This document shows positions 18,447-26,473 of a stretch of DNA of 64,000 nt, in pieces. This DNA comes from Paucisalibacillus globulus (GTDB lineage: Bacteria > Bacillota > Bacilli > Bacillales > Amphibacillaceae). The stretch spans positions 138,877-202,876 of the forward strand of contig NZ_LT855385.1 of assembly GCF_900184735.1 (NCBI RefSeq), in the 5' to 3' direction. The notes beneath the pieces were generated by a model. The model had not been told where the DNA came from. It saw nothing but the letters and a program-made list of their open reading frames with translations, and made no database searches. How positions within the stretch are numbered: the first letter of the stretch is position 1; each line of letters starts with the position of its first letter. The position numbers were made by a program, and so were the translations under genes.

Positions 18447-18716
18447 CGTAAAGCCCCCTAAAAATCCCCAAAGAAATTCCTTTTATAAAATATGAATAAA
18501 TTTCATGTTAACGTATATTTTCTATAATCTTTATAATACCATGTATATGCGATATTTGGCTAAAAAAATCGTATAAAAAGTGATTTTTTGTCAAAAAGTA
18601 TATGATTTTGTAATAACCGTTGTCTAAAAGACAGTTTTTTTCCTTATAATTAACTATTAGTAGATAGAAACTGTACGATAACTAAACGTTTTTGGATAGC
18701 GCAACATAGCCGCTTC

Positions 18717-18878
18717 GGAAATACACTCCGCTTTTACTGTCAGCACAGGGGCGACATCTGCTCGAAAGAACCGTCGCAGTGTCTACCTTGCCGCGGGCGG
18801 CTGGTGAGCCTCCTCGCGCTTACGCACTGCGGGGTCTCACCGATGCCTATCCTCCCGCAGGAGTCTCCGTGTATTTCC
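18717..18878 (+). repeat. Type A GC-rich module with 10-bp terminal inverted repeats
   Basis: Ends are GGAAATACAC (18717-18726) and GTGTATTTCC (18869-18878). Internal landmarks: CTCCGCTTTT, GGTGAGCCTCCTCGCGC, CTGCGGGGTCTCACC, CCCGCAGGAGTCTCCG. GGTGAG and CTCACC can pair inside. It is nearly identical, in reverse orientation, to 48184-48344. GC content is far above the AT-rich flanks. Confidence 0.85.
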
Positions 18879-18964
18879 TTCGCTAGTAAGAAGTATTGAA
18901 GAAAATTAATGGCTTCCATTTATTAAAATACGTAATTTAACCTCTAACATTAATTAGAAAACTA

Positions 18965-18979
18965 AACTAGCGCAGGCAG
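18965..18979 (-). repeat. Stub of a type B module
   Basis: AACTAGCGCAGGCAG is identical to the reverse complement of the right end of the type B module at 47984-48093; the rest of the module is missing here. Confidence 0.6.
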
Positions 18980-19111
18980 TACATCTATACCCAATACTAA
19001 TTCTTTTGTAGGAACCCGTTTACCGCACAGTTTCTAACAAAATAGCAAGTAAATGTACTAAAACACCATATTTATAAAGTGCGAATCATCTTATAATAAG
19101 AACAATAAAAA

Positions 19112-19144
19112 AGGTTGTTTGTGCAGCAACCTGACAAACAACCT
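19112..19144 (-). terminator. Terminator of yttP
   Basis: AGGTTGTTTGT / ACAAACAACCT stem touching the stop codon, followed by TTTTTTATTGTT on the minus strand. Confidence 0.85.
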
Positions 19145-19752
19145 CATTCCATTATATAGTCCAACCACTTATGAATTGTCTTGACATAACGATCTACAAA
19201 CAGAGAATGTGAATAGTCACCAACTACTTGGCTTCTCCACTCATTATGTAATACATATGGCGTTACAAGCATCCCTTTTAATTGCATTAATAAAAATTGG
19301 CGATCAACTTTGTGTTTGTCTTCTTTCTTATTTTTAAATACATCAGAAAATGTATTACCAATGATAAAATTTTCTTTTGCAAGATATGTGACAGCCATTT
19401 CACGGACAAACACAGAGTCCATCGATAATTCTCGATGAATAAAACAGGATAATTGTAGATTCATATGTTTATATTGTATAATTCTATGTACTAATTTTTT
19501 TAATTTTTCGATGGGGGAGGCATCTTGAGATTCCTCTAGAGTTGTTTCAACGATTGTTAGGTACTCTTCATAGTATTTAGAAATCGCATATTCCAATAGT
19601 CCTTGTTTTCCTTTAAAATAATAGCTCACTGAGGAAACATTAACTGAGGCTTTTTCTGCGATATCTCGAACAGAAGTACCATGGAACCCTTTTTGATAAA
19701 ATAGGGTTGAAGCAGCCTCTACCACTTTACTTTTTGTAGGGGAATCTTTCAT
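19144..19752 (-). CDS. yttP: TetR/AcrR family transcriptional regulator YttP
   Basis: Protein of 202 aa. The N-terminal HTH of TetR type is clear: KSKVVEAASTLFYQKGFHGTSVRDIAEKASVNVSSVSYYFKGKQGLLEYAI (about 8-58). The C-terminal ligand-binding region is helical and not classifiable by eye. The position between ezrA and ytsP matches YttP of Bacillus. Target and inducer are unknown; it is divergent from the methionine sulfoxide reductase gene across 116 bp, so it may control that promoter. Confidence 0.88.
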   Translation of the reverse strand: MKDSPTKSKVVEAASTLFYQKGFHGTSVRDIAEKASVNVSSVSYYFKGKQGLLEYAISKYYEEYLTIVETTLEESQDASPIEKLKKLVHRIIQYKHMNLQLSCFIHRELSMDSVFVREMAVTYLAKENFIIGNTFSDVFKNKKEDKHKVDRQFLLMQLKGMLVTPYVLHNEWRSQVVGDYSHSLFVDRYVKTIHKWLDYIME

Positions 19753-19868
19753 TGAATATCAACTCCTTACGTTTATAGTAACCCTATATTATTAATACGA
19801 CAAACAAAGCAATTATCCTGCTTGAAACAATAGGATAATTTTAACAAATTTTAGGGAGGATGAACTAA

Positions 19869-20348
19869 ATGTTTCAAACAACAGCAAATTCCGGTGACAA
19901 AGTAAAAGATTATGAATTATTAATTAAACAACTTGCAGCACTCGTACATGACGAAAAAGATGTAATCGCAAATTTATCCAATGCATCTGCCCTCTTAAAT
20001 CAATTTCTTGACCAAGTTAACTGGGTAGGATTTTATTTATGGAAAGAAGATGAGCTTGTGCTTGGACCATTCCAAGGACTACCAGCTTGTATTCGCATTG
20101 GTTATGGAAAAGGTGTATGTGGCACAGCTGTCAAGGAACGAAAAACACAACTTGTAGATGATGTACATCAATTCCCTGGACATATCGCGTGCGACAGTGC
20201 AAGTCAATCTGAAATTGTAGTGCCTATAATTAAGGATGATAAGATTTACGGTGTCCTAGATATTGATAGTCCTATTTTAAATCGTTTTGATGAGACGGAT
20301 AAGGTTTATTTAGAGAAGTTTGTTGAGGAATTAGTTAAAAGTTTATAA
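19869..20348 (+). CDS. ytsP: Free methionine-(R)-sulfoxide reductase (GAF domain, YtsP)
   Basis: Protein of 159 aa consisting of one GAF domain. Three cysteines that define fRMsr are in place: C75 in PACIRIGYG, C85 in GVCGTAV, and one in IACDSASQSEIV (near 119). It reduces free Met-R-O using thioredoxin as donor and repairs oxidised methionine in the cytoplasm. GGGAGG site precedes ATG. It is convergent with dgcP and the two share a large hairpin. Confidence 0.93.
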   Translation: MFQTTANSGDKVKDYELLIKQLAALVHDEKDVIANLSNASALLNQFLDQVNWVGFYLWKEDELVLGPFQGLPACIRIGYGKGVCGTAVKERKTQLVDDVHQFPGHIACDSASQSEIVVPIIKDDKIYGVLDIDSPILNRFDETDKVYLEKFVEELVKSL

Positions 20349-20357
20349 AAATTGGGA

Positions 20358-20450
20358 GGCTGGAACATTATTATTATTAATTGGAAATGATCGGTGTAGA
20401 TATTATTCAGTTGGCCGTTTCTTGTATTAATCATTTCGTTTGTTCCAGCC
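20358..20450. terminator. Large bidirectional hairpin between ytsP and dgcP
   Basis: Outer stem GGCTGGAACA / TGTTCCAGCC, inner stem GGAAATGAT / ATCATTTC; the loop carries further pairing. The hairpin fills the whole gap between the convergent genes. Longer than a usual terminator. Confidence 0.6.
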
Positions 20451-20459
20451 GCTTTCCTC

Positions 20460-22298
20460 TTAACTATCAATTACCTGTTCTTTAAAACTGTATTTCACTA
20501 CGCAATTCTTGCCGTAGCTCTTCGCTTCATATAATGCCTTGTCAGCTCGAATAAAAAAGTTACGTGCAGTGTCCTCTACATCATTTGACCAATTGGAAAC
20601 TCCAGCTGATAACGTTACATTTGGATCTGTGAAATTCTCAACTTCCGTATTTATAGATCTAGCTAACTGTACACCCGTATTTAAATCGGTATTTGGCAAG
20701 TAAATAGCAAGCTCTTCCCCACCCCATCTCGCAGCAATATCTTGTTCTTCGATATTTTGAATGATTATATTGGCCACTTGCTTTATCACTTCATCGCCAA
20801 CATAATGACCATATTTGTCATTTACCTGCTTAAAATTATCTATGTCAAAAAGAATTAATGTCCCCATTTCCCCTTTAGCCATATGCTCGTTTATTTTCTC
20901 ATCCAAATAACTACGGGAAAATAATTGTGTAAGATAATCAGTTGATGCAGCCTTTTGTAATTTCTCAGCTAATATTGCATTAATAAAAGCTAAAGTTGAG
21001 TGGTGAATAATAGATTGCAACAATTTAAAATGGTCAAATGTAAAAGCATAGGTTTCATGACTTAAAGCAACCAAAAACCCATTGATTAAACCTGCATTTT
21101 CCATTGGAAAAATCATTAAGGAACGATAAGGAATCTTTCCACCACCAGCATGGTAGTCCCCTGAAAAAATAGCTTCTTTTCGTTCTAAGACTTCACGCGC
21201 GGCATCCCTAATAAACCCATGACCTTTAAGCGTACCAAAGAAATTAGTACTACCATCAATCACATCATATTGATGAGTACCGTTTCCCTGCTTATTATAG
21301 ATAAAACCAATTTCATCCGGATGGCAAATTTGCTCTATTTGATCTCTTATCAATCTAGTAATCTCGGTTAATTGCAGATGTGAATTTAGTTGATGGGTCA
21401 AATCATTGATTAATCTTAAATCTGATACTAGATGATTCGAATCTTGGTAAAGTGTTACACTTTCAATAGCTAGTCCCGCAGTATTAGAAAACTTTGTAAT
21501 TAAATCCAAGTCCTCATCTTGAAGTTTAAGCATGTTTGGTACAATAATCTGTAATACACCATAAACACCTTGGTGCCCCTTAAGTGGTGCATAAATACAT
21601 GTATCCTTTTTCTCTACCTGAATCTCTATTTGCACTTCGCCTGTTAGATAGGCTTGTGAACTAACCGTTTGATCACTAAGCTGAATAGTTTTTATAGGCA
21701 AATTCAACGAATTATCATGATCCTGAGAAAGTAATAGATTTACATCATAATTCGGATAAATGCTTTGAATACTTGAAATTATTTCGATTAGAATATCGGT
21801 TTTATTCGTTAGCACTAAAAATTTATTAATCGTTTCATATAAAAGTTGATGTTTTTGTTCGCTTGCTATCGATATAGATGCTTGATATGTAATAGATAAT
21901 ATCCGTTCTAATTCTTCTTTAATAATTAGAGTTATTTCATTATCTACTATAGACTGTTGATTTGGATTAATCCCGTAAACCATTATTCCAATTGGTCCTT
22001 CAGTTGGATAGAATGGAATGGTGTCTATTCGTATACCCTGTGGCACTTCCTTTACAATACTACTTTTTTCCACAGGAATGTCTACCTGACTATTTAAAAC
22101 ATCGGTAGAAGAGGAAACCAATTTATAAGAATTAGACCATTTATCAATTATATAGATAGCTGAAAAAGCAAAATCAAAGACTGTATTTAGATTTTTTGTT
22201 AGCTTCTCATAAAAGTATTCCTTACTTTTTGGTGACAACTTACCTAGTAATTCATAATTCAAAATTTTAAGGTTATCTTGTAGTTTTTTTCTGCTCAT
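20460..22298 (-). CDS. dgcP: Diguanylate cyclase DgcP (YtrP), GAF-GAF-GGDEF
   Basis: Protein of about 612 aa; the start is set at the ATG at 22298 (AGGTG six bases upstream), though ATG 22301 or GTG 22307 are possible. N-terminal and middle GAF-like sensor regions (about 20-150 and 285-440) precede a C-terminal GGDEF domain (about 450-605). The active site reads RWGGEELAIYLPNTD, a GGEEL variant that keeps the metal and substrate acidic residues. The product-inhibition RxxD site is EEQD here, so c-di-GMP feedback is probably lost. There is no membrane helix. Synthesises c-di-GMP, which in Bacillus inhibits motility and favours matrix; motPS is in this window. Confidence 0.92.
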   Translation of the reverse strand: MSRKKLQDNLKILNYELLGKLSPKSKEYFYEKLTKNLNTVFDFAFSAIYIIDKWSNSYKLVSSSTDVLNSQVDIPVEKSSIVKEVPQGIRIDTIPFYPTEGPIGIMVYGINPNQQSIVDNEITLIIKEELERILSITYQASISIASEQKHQLLYETINKFLVLTNKTDILIEIISSIQSIYPNYDVNLLLSQDHDNSLNLPIKTIQLSDQTVSSQAYLTGEVQIEIQVEKKDTCIYAPLKGHQGVYGVLQIIVPNMLKLQDEDLDLITKFSNTAGLAIESVTLYQDSNHLVSDLRLINDLTHQLNSHLQLTEITRLIRDQIEQICHPDEIGFIYNKQGNGTHQYDVIDGSTNFFGTLKGHGFIRDAAREVLERKEAIFSGDYHAGGGKIPYRSLMIFPMENAGLINGFLVALSHETYAFTFDHFKLLQSIIHHSTLAFINAILAEKLQKAASTDYLTQLFSRSYLDEKINEHMAKGEMGTLILFDIDNFKQVNDKYGHYVGDEVIKQVANIIIQNIEEQDIAARWGGEELAIYLPNTDLNTGVQLARSINTEVENFTDPNVTLSAGVSNWSNDVEDTARNFFIRADKALYEAKSYGKNCVVKYSFKEQVIDS

Positions 22299-22426
22299 CA
22301 TAATCACCTGTCAAGGAATTTTATACAATATTTACTTCAATTATATAGAACTTTATAAAATTTTCCTATTCTAGTATACTGAACTAGTTCATTATTCACC
22401 CAAAATTACTTTTAAAAAAAGAATCA

Positions 22427-22455
22427 TTGACTTAAGTCACAAAAAATTATATACT
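22427..22455 (+). promoter_or_regulatory. Sigma-A promoter of rpsD
   Basis: TTGACT, 17-bp spacer, TATACT: one mismatch to each consensus hexamer. Confidence 0.85.
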
Positions 22456-22476
22456 AGTCTTTGTGTAAAATAACAA

Positions 22477-22620
22477 GGCAGCCTTAGTGCATCACCATTC
22501 GAACCATTTTGTTCCTCTAATCCCTGAGGTGTATCGCGTAACTCTTAGCTGCTGGAGCGATGGTACATGAAAACATAATGGCGGTTGGAACGATCACGGC
22601 CTAAATTTTGTTTTATGCAA
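22477..22620 (+). ncRNA. S4 leader (rpsD autoregulatory mRNA element)
   Basis: The 190-nt leader of rpsD has pairing of the kind known for the Firmicute S4 leader: outer stem GCAGC / GCTGC, CATCACC against GGTGTATCG, and a long-range pairing GAACCATT with AATGGCGGTTGG that would make a pseudoknot near the RBS. Ribosomal protein S4 binds this leader in Bacillus and represses translation of its own mRNA. Fold was drawn by eye. Confidence 0.7.
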
Positions 22621-22646
22621 ATACAATATAAAGGAGGAAATGTCCT

Positions 22647-23249
22647 ATGGCACGCTATACAGGTCCTGTATGGAAAAAATCTCGTCGTCTTGGCATTTCA
22701 TTAACTGGCACTGGTAAAGAGCTAGACAAACGCCCTTATGCTCCTGGGCAACACGGAGCTAACCAACGCAGAAAGCTTTCTGAGTATGGTCTACAATTAC
22801 AAGAAAAACAAAAACTACGCTTTATGTATGGATTAAACGAGCGTCAATTCCGTACTCTATTCAATAAAGCTGGTAAAATGAAAGGTGTTCATGGTGAAAA
22901 CTTCATGATTCTTCTTGATTCTCGCCTTGATAACATTGTTTACCGTCTAGGTCTTGCACGTACTCGTAGACAAGCTCGTCAGCTTGTAAACCACGGCCAC
23001 GTAACAGTTGATGGATCTCGCGTTGATATTCCATCTTACCTAGTTAAACCTGGTCAAGTAATCGGTCTTCGTGAAAAATCAAGAAATCTTGATATCGTGA
23101 AAGAAGCGATTGAAGTTAATAACTTCGTACCAGAATATTTAACTTTTGACGCTGATAAATTAGAAGGTACTTTCAACCGTTTACCAGAACGTTCTGAATT
23201 ACCATCTGAAATTACAGAACAGTTAATCGTTGAATTCTACTCTCGTTAA
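22647..23249 (+). CDS. rpsD: 30S ribosomal protein S4
   Basis: Protein of 200 aa beginning [19 protein letters not shown], exactly the family length. The S4 RNA-binding domain ([27 protein letters not shown], near 93-120) is intact. It is a primary 16S rRNA-binding protein of the small subunit and the repressor of its own synthesis through the leader. AAGGAGG site at ideal spacing; codon use is strongly biased as in ribosomal genes. Monocistronic, followed by a strong terminator. Confidence 0.98.
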   Translation: MARYTGPVWKKSRRLGISLTGTGKELDKRPYAPGQHGANQRRKLSEYGLQLQEKQKLRFMYGLNERQFRTLFNKAGKMKGVHGENFMILLDSRLDNIVYRLGLARTRRQARQLVNHGHVTVDGSRVDIPSYLVKPGQVIGLREKSRNLDIVKEAIEVNNFVPEYLTFDADKLEGTFNRLPERSELPSEITEQLIVEFYSR

Positions 23250-23278
23250 TACTTGCTTATTGCATATTAACATACAAG

Positions 23279-23322
23279 AACCCCGTGAAATGTTGTTTAG
23301 TCAATGTTTCCGGGGTTTTTTT
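23279..23322 (+). terminator. Terminator of rpsD
   Basis: AACCCCG / CGGGGTT stem (with GAAA/TTTC extension) followed by a run of T. Confidence 0.88.
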
Positions 23323-23454
23323 CTTTTTTATTTCTATTGCAAAATAGTGTATGATGAAATATATCACATAGAATTAACTCTGAATATACATATTAGATAT
23401 ATTTCGCTTTGAATATTAAGTTACTTTACAGACAGGTTAAAAGGAGTCTAAGTA

Positions 23455-24510
23455 ATGGATAATGTAAAACTAAATGTCGCATTTTTACGTAAGCGTGTAC
23501 CTAACCTAACAATAGCAGCTAAAGAGAAAGGGTTGCGCCCTGCCACAGTTTCAAATTTATGTACGGGAAAAACTCCAGTAGGTCGAGCTGAAGTACGCAC
23601 ATTAGTTGCACTAGCAGAACTTGCAGAATGCAAGGTCGATGATTTACTCATTCGTGGAAATCAAGTTCAAATGATTGAAACAGGGATTAAAGCACTGGAT
23701 TTTCTTGCTCCTATTACAAAAGGCGGCATAAATGGATTTATAGCAAGACCAGGAATGGGACAACTAGTATTACTAGCTGAGATTTTTTACCGGTTAAAAG
23801 AAATGGATTATGCAACAGTATTAATAACACCTAGCTTTGAAAGCCCAGATCTTAAGGAAGTGAAAGAATCATCCACTAACCTATGTCAAAATACAGAGAT
23901 TGCGTATCAGGAAATAAATGATTTAAAAGGTAAGCATGATATAGCTCTAGCTGTTGATAGGTCCTTAGTTGTTTCAGGTGAAATATATTCCTTGCTTGAA
24001 AAACTAGAACAAAAAGAAGGAACAACCATTACTACTTTCCTAATTGATCCAACAGGGGAAGCTGTAGATGAAGAACTTCCGTATGGACCACTAGACACGA
24101 TCTGGAATTTTGATGCTGAACTTGTCTCAAGAAAACTATTTCCCGCTTTAAATCCTATCTCATCCACCTCTGTTATAACAGAGGGAGCTCAATTAGATAA
24201 AAAGCATTTCGACCTACAACAAAATGCAAGGAAGATTATGCGGAGATACCGTGAGCTAAGATTTTTAGTAAGTGCATTTGGCTATGATAGATTACAATTT
24301 GCCGACAAGAAAATTTATACTCAAGGAATGCGGCTCGAAGCATATTTAACTCAAGCTTTTTATGTCTCAGAACCTTTCACCAAAAAGAATGGCACTTCAG
24401 TACCCTTATCTGATACATTAGACGATATTCATCGAATTCTTGATGGCCAACTAGATGCTCTAAACCATGATCAACTATTTTATATAGGATTATTAAATGA
24501 TTCAAGATAG
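23455..24510 (+). CDS. HTH domain fused to a degenerate ATP synthase F1-beta-like protein
   Basis: Protein of 351 aa with AAAGGAG before ATG. Residues about 5-66 look like a Cro/C1-type HTH (LRKRVPNLTIAAKEKGLR, PATVSNLCTGKTPVGRAEV, LAELAECKVDDLL). From residue 74 it follows the F1-beta nucleotide-binding and C-terminal domains: ETGIKALDFLAPITKGG, then GPLDTIWNFDAELVSRK with LFPALNPISSTSVI, then YRELRFLVSAFGYDRL, AYLTQAFYVSEPFTKKNG, and SDTLDDIHRILDGQLDAL. The P-loop GGAGVGKT is replaced by ARPGMGQL (97-104): the essential Lys is Gln103 and Thr is Leu104, so ATP hydrolysis is unlikely. The beta-barrel N-domain of F1-beta is missing, replaced by the HTH. It is monocistronic between rpsD and fmdA with its own terminator. 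A DNA-binding regulator built on a dead ATPase scaffold is my inference. Confidence 0.8.
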   Translation: MDNVKLNVAFLRKRVPNLTIAAKEKGLRPATVSNLCTGKTPVGRAEVRTLVALAELAECKVDDLLIRGNQVQMIETGIKALDFLAPITKGGINGFIARPGMGQLVLLAEIFYRLKEMDYATVLITPSFESPDLKEVKESSTNLCQNTEIAYQEINDLKGKHDIALAVDRSLVVSGEIYSLLEKLEQKEGTTITTFLIDPTGEAVDEELPYGPLDTIWNFDAELVSRKLFPALNPISSTSVITEGAQLDKKHFDLQQNARKIMRRYRELRFLVSAFGYDRLQFADKKIYTQGMRLEAYLTQAFYVSEPFTKKNGTSVPLSDTLDDIHRILDGQLDALNHDQLFYIGLLNDSR

Positions 24511-24541
24511 CTAGGATATATCACCATATTCCTCCTACAGT

Positions 24542-24582
24542 AAAGGAAGGCGTACAGGTTATTTCTCTGTACGCCTTCCTTT
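24542..24582 (+). terminator. Strong terminator of the HTH/F1-beta gene
   Basis: Sixteen-bp perfect stem AAAGGAAGGCGTACAG / CTGTACGCCTTCCTTT, then T-run. Confidence 0.92.
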
Positions 24583-24636
24583 TTCATCCTGGAGAATCGG
24601 ATTAGTTTCTATCAAATAGTTTAATAGATTAGCATA

Positions 24637-25593
24637 TTACCCTAAGGCATCAAATGGTAAATAAGCGTGAACTCCCTTGGAAAAATTAACAATTTGTGTA
24701 ACGCGTAAATCCACTACCATTGTCGCGTAAGCATAAGCTTCTGTCCTAGAAATACTGTATAACTCAGACATCAAATCTAGCATGTCACTTAACGCAAGCC
24801 ACATCGCTTCATCTAAATCTTCATGGAAGGCCATAGTAATCCATCCTGATTTTGTTTTAGCTCTGGGTCTTTTGAGTTTCATATCTTCTCTAACATGAAA
24901 AGTTAAGTCCACACGCTCCATAGGACACTCTAAAGCTGGACCAGCAACTTCACCATCCCCCTGTGCTCCATGGCCATCACCTGTAGAGAAAAGCCCTCCT
25001 TCTACCGCTATTGGTAAATATAATGTGCTTCCCGCTTGTAAATCTTTACAATCTATATTCCCTCCAGTGTTTCTCGGAACAAAGGTTGAGTGCTTCCCCT
25101 CTTCCTCAGTGGGCATACCCATAATGCCCATGAACGGATGTAATGCTACATTGTAGTCAAAATTTCCAAATTGGCTTGTACCCAACATTTTTTTAGGATC
25201 AAGATGAAAATCAAATAGGACCTCCTCTTCTTGATCCATTCCTAATCTTTTATTCCAGTAACTTGGAAAGCCACCTGCTGAAGTCCATCCCCATGATCCT
25301 GGAACAATTTCATTGATTTTTATCTCTAATGTATCACCAGGCATAGCATTCTCTACATACACAGGTCCAACTAGTGCGTGACCGAATTGATTTGTTTGCC
25401 TGTTAGGTTTCAGCTCTGTAAATTTCTTTCTCGGTTTTCCTGGAGCTAAACGCCTTTCTAATCCCCAAGCAGAATCTAATGTTCGGAAGATAACGGTATC
25501 TCCTGATTGAATGGTTAATACAGGTTCTAACTCTTTACTGAAAAATCCATGTAATGTGTCAGAAGTAGGCTCTAATTCATAAATATTCGTCAT
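24637..25593 (-). CDS. Acetamidase/formamidase family protein
   Basis: Protein of 318 aa starting MTNIYELEPTSDTLHGFF at the ATG at 25593 (GGAGGT site); codons further upstream in frame have no RBS. Family features: SGDTVIFRTLDSAWG, GHALVGPVYVENAMPGDTLEIKI, and GDGHGAQGDGEVAGPALECPM near residues 200-222 with the metal-binding His/Asp. Such FmdA/AmdA enzymes hydrolyse formamide or acetamide to ammonia and the acid. It is a single-gene unit; two spaced palindromes upstream suggest specific control. Short-chain amide is the probable substrate; the exact one is not visible. Confidence 0.9.
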   Translation of the reverse strand: MTNIYELEPTSDTLHGFFSKELEPVLTIQSGDTVIFRTLDSAWGLERRLAPGKPRKKFTELKPNRQTNQFGHALVGPVYVENAMPGDTLEIKINEIVPGSWGWTSAGGFPSYWNKRLGMDQEEEVLFDFHLDPKKMLGTSQFGNFDYNVALHPFMGIMGMPTEEEGKHSTFVPRNTGGNIDCKDLQAGSTLYLPIAVEGGLFSTGDGHGAQGDGEVAGPALECPMERVDLTFHVREDMKLKRPRAKTKSGWITMAFHEDLDEAMWLALSDMLDLMSELYSISRTEAYAYATMVVDLRVTQIVNFSKGVHAYLPFDALG

Positions 25594-25675
25594 ATACAAA
25601 CCTCCATTCGAAATAGAATTGCAAACTGAATATTGTGATCCGGAAACTAGATAATGGTATAACATCCCACCCCCC

Positions 25676-25715
25676 TTTACTTTATAACGTAACATATTTT
25701 ACTTTATAAAGTAAA
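25676..25715. promoter_or_regulatory. Tandem palindromic operators upstream of the amidase gene
   Basis: Perfect 18-bp palindrome TTTACTTTATAAAGTAAA at 25698-25715 and a near copy TTTACTTTATAACGTAAC at 25676-25693. The two are spaced exactly 22 bp, about two helical turns, so dimers bound to both would lie on one face of the DNA. Confidence 0.6.
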
Positions 25716-25882
25716 TGTATTTCAGGGACATTTATGAATTTTTTCATTAGACTGTAAAATATTAGGATATACAGTTATTACTTGATGACCTACCACTTTC
25801 TTACTAATTATCTTTTAAAAAGTAGTTATTTTTCCAAATTTTTGTTATATATATTAAACTATTAATAGGGGGTTTATTAGAT

Positions 25883-26422
25883 ATGAATAAAGTGATAATT
25901 GTATTAATCATCTTGACGATATTAATATTCGGTGCTGTTGGATATATAGTATATAAGGATATAAAAGCCTCTGAAGCTAGTAATACTAGTGAAAGTAAAA
26001 GCTCTAGTGAAATTGACAATATGCGGGAATCCGCTGGTGGAAGTATCACAGAGGCAGAAATGCAGTCTTTTAAAGAACAAGGATTAAACCCCTTTGGCCA
26101 CCCTACATCAACAGAGAGTTTAACAGATAGTGACTACCAAGAATACATTCATGGTATGAGTCATCAAAAAGTTAAAGCTGAAGAAAAATGGGGTTTTTAT
26201 CAAATTAACGAAGTGAGAATTCAATGGTTATTAGAGGGTCTCAACGATGTCAAACATGCCAATCTGTACAGAGAGATTTTAGAGAAATGGGCAAGTGGTG
26301 ATTTTTCATCCGCCGATGATGATCATAATGCCATTTGGGAATTACAGGGTGGTACTGTTGGTAAAGCAACAGGCGTCCTTTCTGCGGAAGAAGAGAAAGC
26401 ATATATTGAAAGTCGTCAATAA
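25883..26422 (+). CDS. Membrane-anchored extracytoplasmic protein, unknown function
   Basis: Protein of 179 aa with an AGGGGG site. One N-terminal helix (VIIVLIILTILIFGAVGYIVY, about 4-24) is followed by a Ser-rich linker (25-45) and a soluble domain containing NPFGHPTSTESLTDSDYQEYIHGMSHQKV and WGFYQINEVRIQWLLEGL. The form resembles small Bacillus proteins in the DUF6241 group, but that name is from memory and not tested. It should face outside the membrane. Transcribed alone, convergent with tyrS. Confidence 0.75.
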   Translation: MNKVIIVLIILTILIFGAVGYIVYKDIKASEASNTSESKSSSEIDNMRESAGGSITEAEMQSFKEQGLNPFGHPTSTESLTDSDYQEYIHGMSHQKVKAEEKWGFYQINEVRIQWLLEGLNDVKHANLYREILEKWASGDFSSADDDHNAIWELQGGTVGKATGVLSAEEEKAYIESRQ

Positions 26423-26429
26423 CAACAAA

Positions 26430-26466
26430 AAGAAACTGTCCCTTTTTCATGTTGGAACAGTTTCTT
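26430..26466. terminator. Bidirectional terminator between 25883 gene and tyrS
   Basis: AAGAAACTGT / ACAGTTTCTT ten-bp stem. Confidence 0.75.
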
Positions 26467-26473
26467 ATTATTG

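Larger units (their letters stand above)
18665..19036. repeat. Composite intergenic repeat element, locus 1
   Basis: The 697 bp between ezrA and yttP have no gene. This 372-bp stretch is bounded by inverted repeats TAGAAACTGTACGATAA (18665-18681) and TTACCGCACAGTTTCTA (19020-19036), 15 of 17 matching. Inside is a GC-rich module (type A) and, inverted beside it, the stub of a second module (type B). The reverse complement of locus 2 (47962-48395) has the same order of parts and the same right-hand edge, so both are copies of one kind of element. The remaining 18447-18664 is AT-rich upstream sequence of ezrA with only a short TGTCT/AGACA hairpin before a T-run at 18621-18641. Confidence 0.8.
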
